A DNA stretch of 24,083 bases, taken from NCBI GenBank assembly GCA_903944755.1, contig CAJATB010000286.1, positions 1-24,083 of the forward strand. The letters run 5' to 3'. Each line of letters opens with the position of its first letter. Position 1 is the first letter of the stretch. A model generated the notes under the pieces. That model had not been told where the DNA came from, did no database searches, and saw only the letters and a list, made by a program, of their open reading frames with translations. Both the position numbers and the translations under genes were made by a program. Below are positions 1 through 6,755 of the stretch, piece after piece. Origin of the DNA: an uncultured Bacteroidota bacterium. GTDB taxonomy: Bacteria > Bacteroidota > Bacteroidia > Chitinophagales > Chitinophagaceae.

Positions 1-29
1 CGGGACTATTTTTTTTCACCTTACCCTAG

Positions 30-94
30 CTTAATAAATAATCCGAGACGAGCCTTCGAGCATGCGCAGGGCGAAACGAGGATTAATTATTAAG
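30..94. repeat. GC-rich repeat copy 1 inside an inverted repeat
   Basis: Positions 37-91 match 138-192 with three mismatches over 55 bases. The core (about 44-81) begins CGAGACGAGCCTTCGAGC, is far richer in G+C than its surroundings, and carries CGAGACGAG (or CGAAACGAG) at both ends as an internal direct repeat. The core is flanked by complementary arms, 30-44 and 80-94, which pair at 14 of 15 positions. A further CTTAC (20-24) / GTAAG (98-102) match may extend the stem. No gene was seen in 1-201. The element type is not recognised; it could be a REP- or MITE-like element or an RNA hairpin. Confidence 0.8.
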
Positions 95-128
95 TGCGTA
101 AGTGGAAAACTAAAAATATAATAAAATA

Positions 129-198
129 GAAACGAATAATAATTCGAGACGAGCCTTCGAGCATGCGCAGGGCGAGACGAGGATTAAGTATTCGTTTC
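129..198. repeat. GC-rich repeat copy 2 inside a different inverted repeat
   Basis: This is the second copy of the 55-base repeat, offset by 101 bases. Its outer arms are GAAACGAATA (129-138) and TATTCGTTTC (189-198), perfect 10-bp complements but unlike the arms of copy 1. An inner stem 140-145 / 181-186 also pairs, with one G-T wobble. The right arm ends 4 bases from the lysC stop codon, and in the lysC direction the left arm is followed by a T-rich stretch, so this copy may double as the lysC terminator. Confidence 0.8.
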
Positions 199-201
199 GA
201 A

Positions 202-1521
202 TTATAAATTAAAAAGTCCTTTATTAACCAACTGCAAGGTTTTAGTTTTAAAAGTACTAGGAATTAATAAGCTAATATTATGATGACTACCTCCATAACT
301 TACCATAGTTACTGGAACTTCCTCAATTGCATCAAATAACTTTTTCAGGATCGCATCCGTTTTTGCAATTTCATTGCCAACAATAGAAACAATAGTTTGC
401 GCTCTTTCAACTTCAATAGAAGCAATATTGCTTAACTCAGCAATGATTTCATTTAAGTGTTCATCGGTATCGATAGTTACCGAAACTGCTACTTCTGAAG
501 TAGTGATCATATCAATGGGTGTTTTGTATTTCTCAAACACCTCAAATATTTTTCTTAGAAAACCATAAGCTAGTAACATCCTACTGCTCTTTATTTTGAT
601 AGCAATGATACCGTCTTTTGCTGCAACCGCTTTTACCCCAACACTGCCTGCTTCTTTTTTTATGACTGTACCTGCAGCAGTTGGCTGCATAGTGTTTAAC
701 AATTTAACTGGAATGTTTTCTTGTTGTGCAGGCCAAATACAAGTTGGATGTAGAATTTTAGCGCCGAAGTAGGCTAACTCTGCAGCTTCATCAAAGCTTA
801 GTTGCTCAATAGCTACCGTCTTGTCCACTACACGAGGATCATTATTATGCATTCCGTCAATATCAGTCCAAATTTCACAAACTGTAGCTTTTACTGCAGC
901 TGCAATTAAGGAAGCTGTATAGTCACTACCACCACGTTTTAAATTATCTACTTCTCCTTTTACGTTTCTGCAAATATAGCCCTGCGTAATAAAAAGTTTT
1001 TTTGAGGGGTGATGCGCTAATACTACTTTAATTTTTTCTTCAATCAAAACTAAATCAGGTTCTTCATTAATATCCAACTTCATAAATTCCAACGCTGGTA
1101 TTAAAGCATGTTCTATTTTTTCTTGCTCCAAATACAAAGAAAATAATTTTGTACTCATTAATTCTCCCTGAGCAAGTATATCTTTATTCAAGGCATCACT
1201 AAGTGAAACGCGTTGCGTAATTCGTAAAAATTCAAAATGTTCCTTTAGCACATCTTGTGCTTTTGAAAGCAATTCAGGTGATTTTATTAAGTCAATAATA
1301 AACTGCTGGTAGTGTTTTTCTAATGCTTCCGTTTTAGCAGTTGCACCTTCATTGTCACCTGATGATAAACAATTACTTATTTCAACTAATGAATTAGTAG
1401 TGCCACTTAAAGCACTCAACACAACTATAGTAGGTTCGTCATCACGCGTTATTAATTGTGATACTTGATGCATTCGCTCAGGCTTTCCAACACTTGTACC
1501 CCCAAACTTCATTACTCTCAT
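202..1521 (-). CDS. lysC: Aspartate kinase (monofunctional)
   Basis: Phosphorylates L-aspartate with ATP, the first step toward lysine, threonine, methionine and diaminopimelate, in the cytoplasm. The 439-residue product starts MRVMKFGGTS, the kinase signature, and has LAQGE (116-120), RGGSDYTA (196-203), WTDIDGMHNNDPR (218-230) and ELAYFGAKILHP (248-259). From about residue 305 to the end are two ACT-type regulatory domains, so feedback inhibition by an end-product amino acid is expected. The length fits a single-function aspartokinase without a homoserine dehydrogenase fusion. It lies 62 bases downstream of the dehydrogenase gene on the same strand and may share its transcript. It ends in TAA directly beside repeat copy 2. 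Confidence 0.95.
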   Translation of the reverse strand: MRVMKFGGTSVGKPERMHQVSQLITRDDEPTIVVLSALSGTTNSLVEISNCLSSGDNEGATAKTEALEKHYQQFIIDLIKSPELLSKAQDVLKEHFEFLRITQRVSLSDALNKDILAQGELMSTKLFSLYLEQEKIEHALIPALEFMKLDINEEPDLVLIEEKIKVVLAHHPSKKLFITQGYICRNVKGEVDNLKRGGSDYTASLIAAAVKATVCEIWTDIDGMHNNDPRVVDKTVAIEQLSFDEAAELAYFGAKILHPTCIWPAQQENIPVKLLNTMQPTAAGTVIKKEAGSVGVKAVAAKDGIIAIKIKSSRMLLAYGFLRKIFEVFEKYKTPIDMITTSEVAVSVTIDTDEHLNEIIAELSNIASIEVERAQTIVSIVGNEIAKTDAILKKLFDAIEEVPVTMVSYGGSHHNISLLIPSTFKTKTLQLVNKGLFNL

Positions 1522-1583
1522 GCTTATTCTTTTTAGATAGTTAAAGATAAATAGGAAATCGCAAACGCGTGTTAGTATACATA

Positions 1584-2663
1584 CTACAACTGTATATTCA
1601 ATTTTGTGCCAAGCGCTGTTAAATCTGCAACCACTTCGGCAACCAACGGTATTCCATTTTTCATTCTTGCTCCTTCTATCATTCTTTCTATATCTCCCGC
1701 CACATATACTTGTCCTTGCCCTTCAATTGGCTTTGCGTTTCTAAAACGGGTTAGCCACAAATCCATATTACTTTTAAAATCGGTTGCAGGCCTAAAACCG
1801 TCAATGCGCATGGCCCCTAAAAAATGCCCCAATCCCTCACCTGGCATATTTTCGGGTATAGGAACATATGCAGGAAAGGGAGGTGCCCAAGGACCAAAGC
1901 TCGCCCCACTTAAAACCCCCGAAAAAATATCTACTATTGAACCTAATGCGTAGCCTTTGTGACTTCCTTGTTCCTTCTCTGATCCCAATGGCAACAAAGC
2001 CCCTCCTTTTTTTAAGATAGCGGCATCTGTAGAAGTTTTACCAGCAGCATCCTGCGCCCATCCTTCAGGAATGGGTTCATTTTTTCGTTGTGCGATTTCT
2101 AGTTTTCCATTTGCTGCAGTAGTGGTAGCAAAATCGGCAACAAAGGGTGCTTCTTCCCCCGCTGGCACAGCTACCGCAATAGGATTAGTGCCTAATAATT
2201 TTTCAGCCGCATAGGTAGGTGCTACTAATGCACTCGCGTTGGTCATTGCCATGCCAATCATATCTTGCGACAATGCCATCATTGCATGATAACCCGCAAT
2301 ACCAAAGTGATTGCTATTTTTAACACTCACCCATCCCGAACCCACTTGTTTTGCTTTATCAATAGCTATTTGCATTGCCCTAGGTGCCACCACTAAACCT
2401 AATCCCCTATCCCCGTCAACCACGGCGGTGGAAGGTGTTTCATACACAACCCGAATATTAGGTGTTGGATTAATTCTTCCTACTTCCCATAGCCTTACAT
2501 ACCCAACTAACCTTGCAATACCATGAGAGTCTATTCCTCTTAAATCGGCCGACAATAATACACTAGTCGCTAGTGTAGCATCCTCATTTGAGCAGCCCAT
2601 TTTTTTAAAAACACTTAACGAAAATTGATACAGCTGTTGATAGGAATAAATAGTGTCACTCAT
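1584..2663 (-). CDS. Malate/L-lactate dehydrogenase family (Ldh2) oxidoreductase
   Basis: NAD(P)-dependent 2-hydroxyacid dehydrogenase of the malate/L-lactate/ureidoglycolate family (Pfam Ldh_2), which is unrelated to classical MDH/LDH. In the 359-residue form it shows the family motifs DSHG (45-48) and NSNHFGIAGYH (116-126), with His119 the likely catalytic base. A longer ORF starts at 2717, but that codon lies inside the ssb terminator hairpin. The internal ATG at 2663 gives a product starting MSDTIYSYQQ, sits 17 bases after a perfect -7 box, and is chosen here. The exact substrate (malate, lactate, ureidoglycolate or another 2-hydroxyacid) cannot be read from the sequence. It precedes lysC and ends in TAG. 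Confidence 0.88.
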   Translation of the reverse strand: MSDTIYSYQQLYQFSLSVFKKMGCSNEDATLATSVLLSADLRGIDSHGIARLVGYVRLWEVGRINPTPNIRVVYETPSTAVVDGDRGLGLVVAPRAMQIAIDKAKQVGSGWVSVKNSNHFGIAGYHAMMALSQDMIGMAMTNASALVAPTYAAEKLLGTNPIAVAVPAGEEAPFVADFATTTAANGKLEIAQRKNEPIPEGWAQDAAGKTSTDAAILKKGGALLPLGSEKEQGSHKGYALGSIVDIFSGVLSGASFGPWAPPFPAYVPIPENMPGEGLGHFLGAMRIDGFRPATDFKSNMDLWLTRFRNAKPIEGQGQVYVAGDIERMIEGARMKNGIPLVAEVVADLTALGTKLNIQL

Positions 2664-2680
2664 ATTAATTGAATAGGCTA

Positions 2681-2711
2681 CAAATTTACAAATAAAAAAA
2701 GGTGTACCGAA
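2681..2711 (-). promoter_or_regulatory. Predicted promoter of the Ldh2-family gene
   Basis: Read on the minus strand, TAAATTTG (2681-2688) matches the Bacteroidota -7 consensus TAnnTTTG exactly. Nineteen bases upstream lies TTCG (2708-2711), a three-of-four match to the -33 TTTG, which is also the loop of the ssb terminator. This supports the start codon at 2663. Confidence 0.4.
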
Positions 2712-2720
2712 GTACACCTT
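2694..2720 (-). terminator. Intrinsic terminator of ssb, UUCG tetraloop
   Basis: On the minus strand a perfect 9-bp stem AAGGTGTAC / GTACACCTT (2699-2707 and 2712-2720) closes a TTCG tetraloop and runs into a seven-base T tract (2694-2700). It lies 44 bases beyond the ssb stop codon. Confidence 0.92.
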
Positions 2721-2764
2721 GTAAAAATATGAATTCTTTTGGCCTAATAAATTAGACTACTAAA

Positions 2765-3184
2765 TTAGAATGGTAAATCATCCACTGGTGAATCATCCCC
2801 AGCTGGTGAAGCACTGCTTGGAGCATAAGAAGCCCCAGCACTTTGGTCAGGAGCAGTAGTGCCACCTGGTTTAGCACCTAATAATTGAACCGATGTGATA
2901 CGCAATGTTAAAGAAGCTCCGTTGCGGCCATCTGCAGTTGTATAAGACCTAACATCAGGAGTGCCTTCCACGTATACTTGCGTACCCTTCTTTAAATAAG
3001 GTGCTACTGCAACGCGGTCAGTCCAATAAGAACAGTCAACCCATGTAGTTCTGTCTTTTTGATTTCCTTGAGCGTCCTTAAAACGTTCTGTGTGTGCAAC
3101 GTTAAAATTGATTACGGATTTACCGTTTACGTTGTTTACTAAGGCGTCTTTGCCTAAATTTCCGATTACTTGTAACTTGATCAT
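2765..3184 (-). CDS. ssb: Single-stranded DNA-binding protein
   Basis: Coats single-stranded DNA during replication, repair and recombination. The 139-residue product begins MIKLQVIGNLGKDA, the usual OB-fold start. It contains NFNVAHTERFKDAQGN and the TTWVDCSYW strand, has a low-complexity Gly/Ala/Ser/Pro linker, and ends in the acidic tail DDSPVDDLPF that binds partner proteins. A longer ORF reaches 3244, but its extra 20 residues are not SSB-like, so the ATG at 3184 is chosen. The gene is divergent from mnmA and closed by the UUCG terminator. A possible promoter on the minus strand (TTTG, 21 bases, TATCTTCA) is weak. Confidence 0.95.
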   Translation of the reverse strand: MIKLQVIGNLGKDALVNNVNGKSVINFNVAHTERFKDAQGNQKDRTTWVDCSYWTDRVAVAPYLKKGTQVYVEGTPDVRSYTTADGRNGASLTLRITSVQLLGAKPGGTTAPDQSAGASYAPSSASPAGDDSPVDDLPF

Positions 3185-3293
3185 TTTCTTGTATTTTGTC
3201 GTTTTATGAGGATGAAGATAGTATTTTTCGGTTTTCGACAACAAAATTCTGGGCTCCTTTTACCCCCAAAATGATAAAGTGCTCAGGATAAGT

Positions 3294-3301
3294 TACTTTT
3301 G
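3294..3301 (+). promoter_or_regulatory. Predicted -7 element of mnmA
   Basis: TACTTTTG is an exact TAnnTTTG match, 32 bases before the mnmA ATG. No convincing -33 TTTG was found at the usual distance. It overlaps the alternative GTG start at 3301, which argues against that start. Confidence 0.35.
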
Positions 3302-3333
3302 TGCTAAGCCAACATTTAACTGGCCTAACAACT

Positions 3334-4452
3334 ATGAGCAAAAAAGGAAAAGTATTAGTAGCCATGAGTGGCGGGATTGACAGTACGGTAGCAGCATTAA
3401 TGCTCCACAATGAAGGTTATGAGGTAGTAGGTATTACCATGAAAACCTGGGATTATTCAACAAGCAATACCAACGGAAAAGAAACTGGATGCTGTAATAT
3501 TGATTCATTCAATGACGCACGTTTAGCCGCTGTAAATAATGGTTTCCCACATTATATTTTAGATATTAGAGAAGAATTTGGAGATTTTGTTATCGAAAAT
3601 TTTGTAGAAGAATATTTAGCTGGCCGCACACCTAACCCATGTGTAATGTGTAATACGCATATTAAATGGAGGGCTTTGTTAAAAAGAGCCGATGCCATGG
3701 GTTGCGATTTTATCGCCACTGGACACTATGCCAAAGTACGCCAACATACCAATGGACGTTATGTAATTTCAAAAGGGTTGGATGAAACTAAGGACCAGAG
3801 TTATGTATTATGGGGCGTAGACCAAGATTTATTAAAGCGCACCATTTTACCATTGGGCGGCATGCATAAAAAGGACATTCGTCAAATGGCTATTGATTTA
3901 GGCTATCCTGAATTAGCAAAGAAAAGCGAGAGTTATGAAATATGTTTTGTGCCAGACAATGATTACCGTGGTTTTTTAAAACGTCGTGTAGATGGATTAG
4001 AAGAACGCGTTAACGGTGGTTGGTTTGTAGATACAAAAGGAAAAAGATTAGGCAAACATAAGGGCTACCCTTTTTATACGATTGGGCAAAGAAAAGGATT
4101 AGAAATTGCATTGGGCAAACCCATTTATGTAATTTCAATTGACCCCATTAAAAATTTGGTAGTGTTAGGAGACGAAAATGATTTAGAACAAAATGACATG
4201 ATGGTCGCTAGGTTGAACTGGATAAAATATGATCACTTAGATGCTCCAATGGATTTGATGGCGAAAATTAGGTACCATGATACTGGTGCATTATGCACCT
4301 TATCCAATACCGACAATGGAGTGCAAGCTAAATTTTACGAAAATGTAAAAAGTATTGCGCCAGGGCAAAGTGCTGTATTTTACGAAGGAGATGATGTTGT
4401 AGCCGGTGGCATTATTCAAAGTGGGCAGTTAATGCCGAGCTTCTCATTGTAG
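3334..4452 (+). CDS. mnmA: tRNA-specific 2-thiouridylase MnmA
   Basis: Installs the 2-thio group on wobble uridine 34 of the Lys, Glu and Gln tRNAs, taking persulfide sulfur from a relay protein. In the 372-residue product the ATP-binding PP-loop is SGGIDS (12-17). The catalytic cysteine pair is Cys103 in NPCVMCN and Cys204 in YEICFVPDN. GHYAKV and KDQSYVLW are further family motifs, and the C-terminus forms the usual beta-barrel domains. The frame is open upstream to a GTG at 3301, but the ATG at 3334 (MSKKGKVLVA) lies past the -7 box. It is divergent from ssb and converges on the RsmB-like gene, with 27 bases between the two stop codons and no obvious terminator. Confidence 0.95.
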   Translation: MSKKGKVLVAMSGGIDSTVAALMLHNEGYEVVGITMKTWDYSTSNTNGKETGCCNIDSFNDARLAAVNNGFPHYILDIREEFGDFVIENFVEEYLAGRTPNPCVMCNTHIKWRALLKRADAMGCDFIATGHYAKVRQHTNGRYVISKGLDETKDQSYVLWGVDQDLLKRTILPLGGMHKKDIRQMAIDLGYPELAKKSESYEICFVPDNDYRGFLKRRVDGLEERVNGGWFVDTKGKRLGKHKGYPFYTIGQRKGLEIALGKPIYVISIDPIKNLVVLGDENDLEQNDMMVARLNWIKYDHLDAPMDLMAKIRYHDTGALCTLSNTDNGVQAKFYENVKSIAPGQSAVFYEGDDVVAGGIIQSGQLMPSFSL

Positions 4453-4479
4453 CATTAGTTCACACAAGTATTACACTTA

Positions 4480-5481
4480 CTACTCCGCTATTTTTTGTAG
4501 CAAGGCCCCAAATAAAGTATCAGCTTGTTGTTTATATCCCTCAAAATATTGCTCCTTTACTAACTTAAACTTTCCAGTTGCAAGTATTGCTGCCACATTT
4601 TGCTCGTTTTCTTTTTCGTAAACAGAACAAGTAACAAATAATAAATGACCATTTACTTTTATTGCTGGTATTAAGTTCTGCACTATCTGTGCTTGCAATT
4701 TTATGTACTTATCTAATTGTGGTTCCTTAAAATAATTTAATTGTTCAGGTGTTCTACCCCAAGTACCACTCCCAGAACAGGGCACATCGGCAAATACAAA
4801 ATCAAACTGTTTTTTAATATCAAAGGGATAAGTTAAATCAACTACTTGCACCGATGCAGGCCTAATCCCTGCTTCTTGTAATCGCTTTTCGCAATTATGT
4901 AAAATAGTATCACGCACATCGGTCACATGAATTTTTATATTATCCATGAAATCATACATCAGAATAGATTTGCCTCCACTTGCAGCGCAAGCATCCCATA
5001 CATTAATTACATTATCAATACTAGTTGGAACTAGTTTTAACAAGCTAGATAAGGCTTGAGAATTACGATCCTGAATCACCGCCTCCTTATTCAATTCTAA
5101 TAAATTTTGTAACGAAGTTGCATTTGCAAAGGATAAACAATTTTCACTTTCTTGCTTGAATTGTATTTGTGCTGCATGTAATTTTTGAATTACTTTTTCC
5201 TTTTGCCAAGGCCTTATTCGAATAAAAAGTAATGGCTGCACTTTATGTGAAGCAATAAACGTAGGAATATCAATTTGTTTTGAAATATACTTTTCTAATG
5301 GGAAGCTTTTGAAATGCTCCCTAAAACTTGCATAACAAAAAGCACTAATGCTTTTGCGATCGCGACTACCGTGTTTCTTATTGGCTGCGAAATATTTTTT
5401 TAAATAATTCGCCAATGGCTCCTGCCCGTCGTAAGCTTCCAATAACTTACTTGCAATATTTTGATGTATAACTTGATGCAT
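4480..5481 (-). CDS. RsmB/NOP-family RNA (cytosine-5) methyltransferase
   Basis: SAM-dependent methylation of cytosine C5 in rRNA or tRNA is the family reaction; the target site here is unknown. The 333-residue product has an N-terminal helical region, then DACAASGGKS (163-172), the SAM-binding motif I with Ser where Pro is usual. Next come ADVPCSGSGTWGRTPE (231-246) and FVTCSVYEKENE (282-293), the two cysteine motifs, with Cys285 as the expected nucleophile. It is shorter than E. coli RsmB (429 aa) because the NusB-like N-terminal domain is reduced. The start codon abuts the T tract of the sucB terminator, so its own promoter must overlap that hairpin, or it depends on read-through. Confidence 0.88.
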   Translation of the reverse strand: MHQVIHQNIASKLLEAYDGQEPLANYLKKYFAANKKHGSRDRKSISAFCYASFREHFKSFPLEKYISKQIDIPTFIASHKVQPLLFIRIRPWQKEKVIQKLHAAQIQFKQESENCLSFANATSLQNLLELNKEAVIQDRNSQALSSLLKLVPTSIDNVINVWDACAASGGKSILMYDFMDNIKIHVTDVRDTILHNCEKRLQEAGIRPASVQVVDLTYPFDIKKQFDFVFADVPCSGSGTWGRTPEQLNYFKEPQLDKYIKLQAQIVQNLIPAIKVNGHLLFVTCSVYEKENEQNVAAILATGKFKLVKEQYFEGYKQQADTLFGALLQKIAE

Positions 5482-5509
5482 AAAAAAAAGTCATGCCTAA
5501 ACATGACTT
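5482..5509 (-). terminator. Intrinsic terminator of the sucA-sucB operon
   Basis: On the minus strand an 8-bp stem AAGTCATG / CATGACTT (5488-5495 and 5502-5509) with a 6-base loop runs into a T tract ending at 5482, next to the start codon of the RsmB-like gene. Confidence 0.88.
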
Positions 5510-5518
5510 CTGTATTTT

Positions 5519-6745
5519 TTAAATTTCTAATAAGCTTACTACTGGGTCCTTACCCATTAATAATAAAGCCGGATTTTCTAACAATGCTTTTACACGAACC
5601 AAGAAGCCTACACTCTCGCGTCCGTCAATAATACGGTGGTCATAACTTAAGGCTAAATACATCATTGGCAAAATTTCAACTTTACCATTCACCGCCATAG
5701 GACGGTCCTGAATTTTATGCATTCCTAAAATAGCAGACTGTGGAATATTAATAATAGGTGTACTCATTAAACTTCCAAATACGCCACCGTTTGTTATAGT
5801 AAATGTGCCACCCGTTAAATCCTCTGCAGTTAATTTACTATCTCTAGCCTTACCAGCTAACACAACTACCGTTTTTTCTATTTCAGCCATACTCAAACTT
5901 TCAACGTTCCTAATTACAGGTACCGTTAAACCTCGCGGCGTACTTACTGCAATACTAATATCCGCATAATCGTGATACAAAATTTGATCTCCATCAATGT
6001 ACGCATTTACTGTTGGCCATTCACTTAATGCAATGGCACAAGCTTTTGTAAAAAAGCTCATGAAACCTAAGTTTACGCCATGTGATTCTTTAAACTTATC
6101 CTTAAACTGTTTTCTTATTTGCATTATAGCAGTCATGTCTACTTCATTAAAAGTAGTTAACATGGCCGTAGTATTTTTAGACTCCACTAAACGACGGCTA
6201 ATTGTTTTACGCAGGTTACTCATTTTCTCAGAACGTACTTCACGAGAAAATAAAGTTTGTCCCTTAAAGGCAACTTTACCTGGTTGTGCTAATGCTTCTA
6301 ACACATCTGTCTTCATTATTTTTCCAGCATACCCACTTGCTTTAATTTGAGTAGCGTCTACTTGTTTGTCTGCAATAATAGCAGCAGCAACAGGAGAAGT
6401 TTTAAGGTTGTTAGCAACCGCGGCAACTGGTGCTTGAGTAGGCACAGCAGCAGCTACTGGAGCAGCTACTGGCATTGCGCTTACTGGCACTTCAACCTGT
6501 GCTGGTTTTGCAGCTGTTTCGTCAATCTCAGCTAACACATCGCCTATTAATATACTATCTCCTTCTTTGGCTTTTTGAATTAAAGTACCTGCTTGTTCTG
6601 CATTTACTTCAAAAGTGGCTTTTTCACTTTCTAATTCTGCAATTACTTCATCACGGTCAACCCATGCTCCTTCTTTCTTTGTCCATTTTAACAAAGTAAC
6701 TTCTGTAATTGATTCCCCTACACTTGGAACTTTAATTGAGATCAT
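5519..6745 (-). CDS. sucB: 2-oxoglutarate dehydrogenase E2, dihydrolipoyl succinyltransferase
   Basis: Core subunit of the 2-oxoglutarate dehydrogenase complex; transfers the succinyl group from lipoamide to CoA in the TCA cycle. The 408-residue protein has a lipoyl domain (1-76) with the modified lysine K42 in ESEKATFEV. An Ala/Pro-rich linker (about 80-112) is followed by a peripheral subunit-binding domain (about 115-151). The catalytic acyltransferase domain (about 170-408) ends with DHRIIDG, giving His370 and Asp374. It has a single lipoyl domain, as is usual for SucB. It starts 10 bases after sucA, so the two form an operon, closed by the terminator at 5482-5509. The E3 subunit is not in the window. 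Confidence 0.95.
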   Translation of the reverse strand: MISIKVPSVGESITEVTLLKWTKKEGAWVDRDEVIAELESEKATFEVNAEQAGTLIQKAKEGDSILIGDVLAEIDETAAKPAQVEVPVSAMPVAAPVAAAVPTQAPVAAVANNLKTSPVAAAIIADKQVDATQIKASGYAGKIMKTDVLEALAQPGKVAFKGQTLFSREVRSEKMSNLRKTISRRLVESKNTTAMLTTFNEVDMTAIMQIRKQFKDKFKESHGVNLGFMSFFTKACAIALSEWPTVNAYIDGDQILYHDYADISIAVSTPRGLTVPVIRNVESLSMAEIEKTVVVLAGKARDSKLTAEDLTGGTFTITNGGVFGSLMSTPIINIPQSAILGMHKIQDRPMAVNGKVEILPMMYLALSYDHRIIDGRESVGFLVRVKALLENPALLLMGKDPVVSLLEI

Positions 6746-6755
6746 GTTTTATTTT

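Noticed and set aside
1573..1586. TAGTAT-AC-ATACTA palindrome at the end of the Ldh2-family gene
   Set aside because: A 6-bp stem overlapping the stop codon, without a T tract, is too short to call as a terminator or operator.
1606..1953. 115-codon plus-strand frame opposite the Ldh2-family gene
   Set aside because: It lies wholly within a well-supported gene on the other strand and shows no protein family features; it is an antisense shadow.
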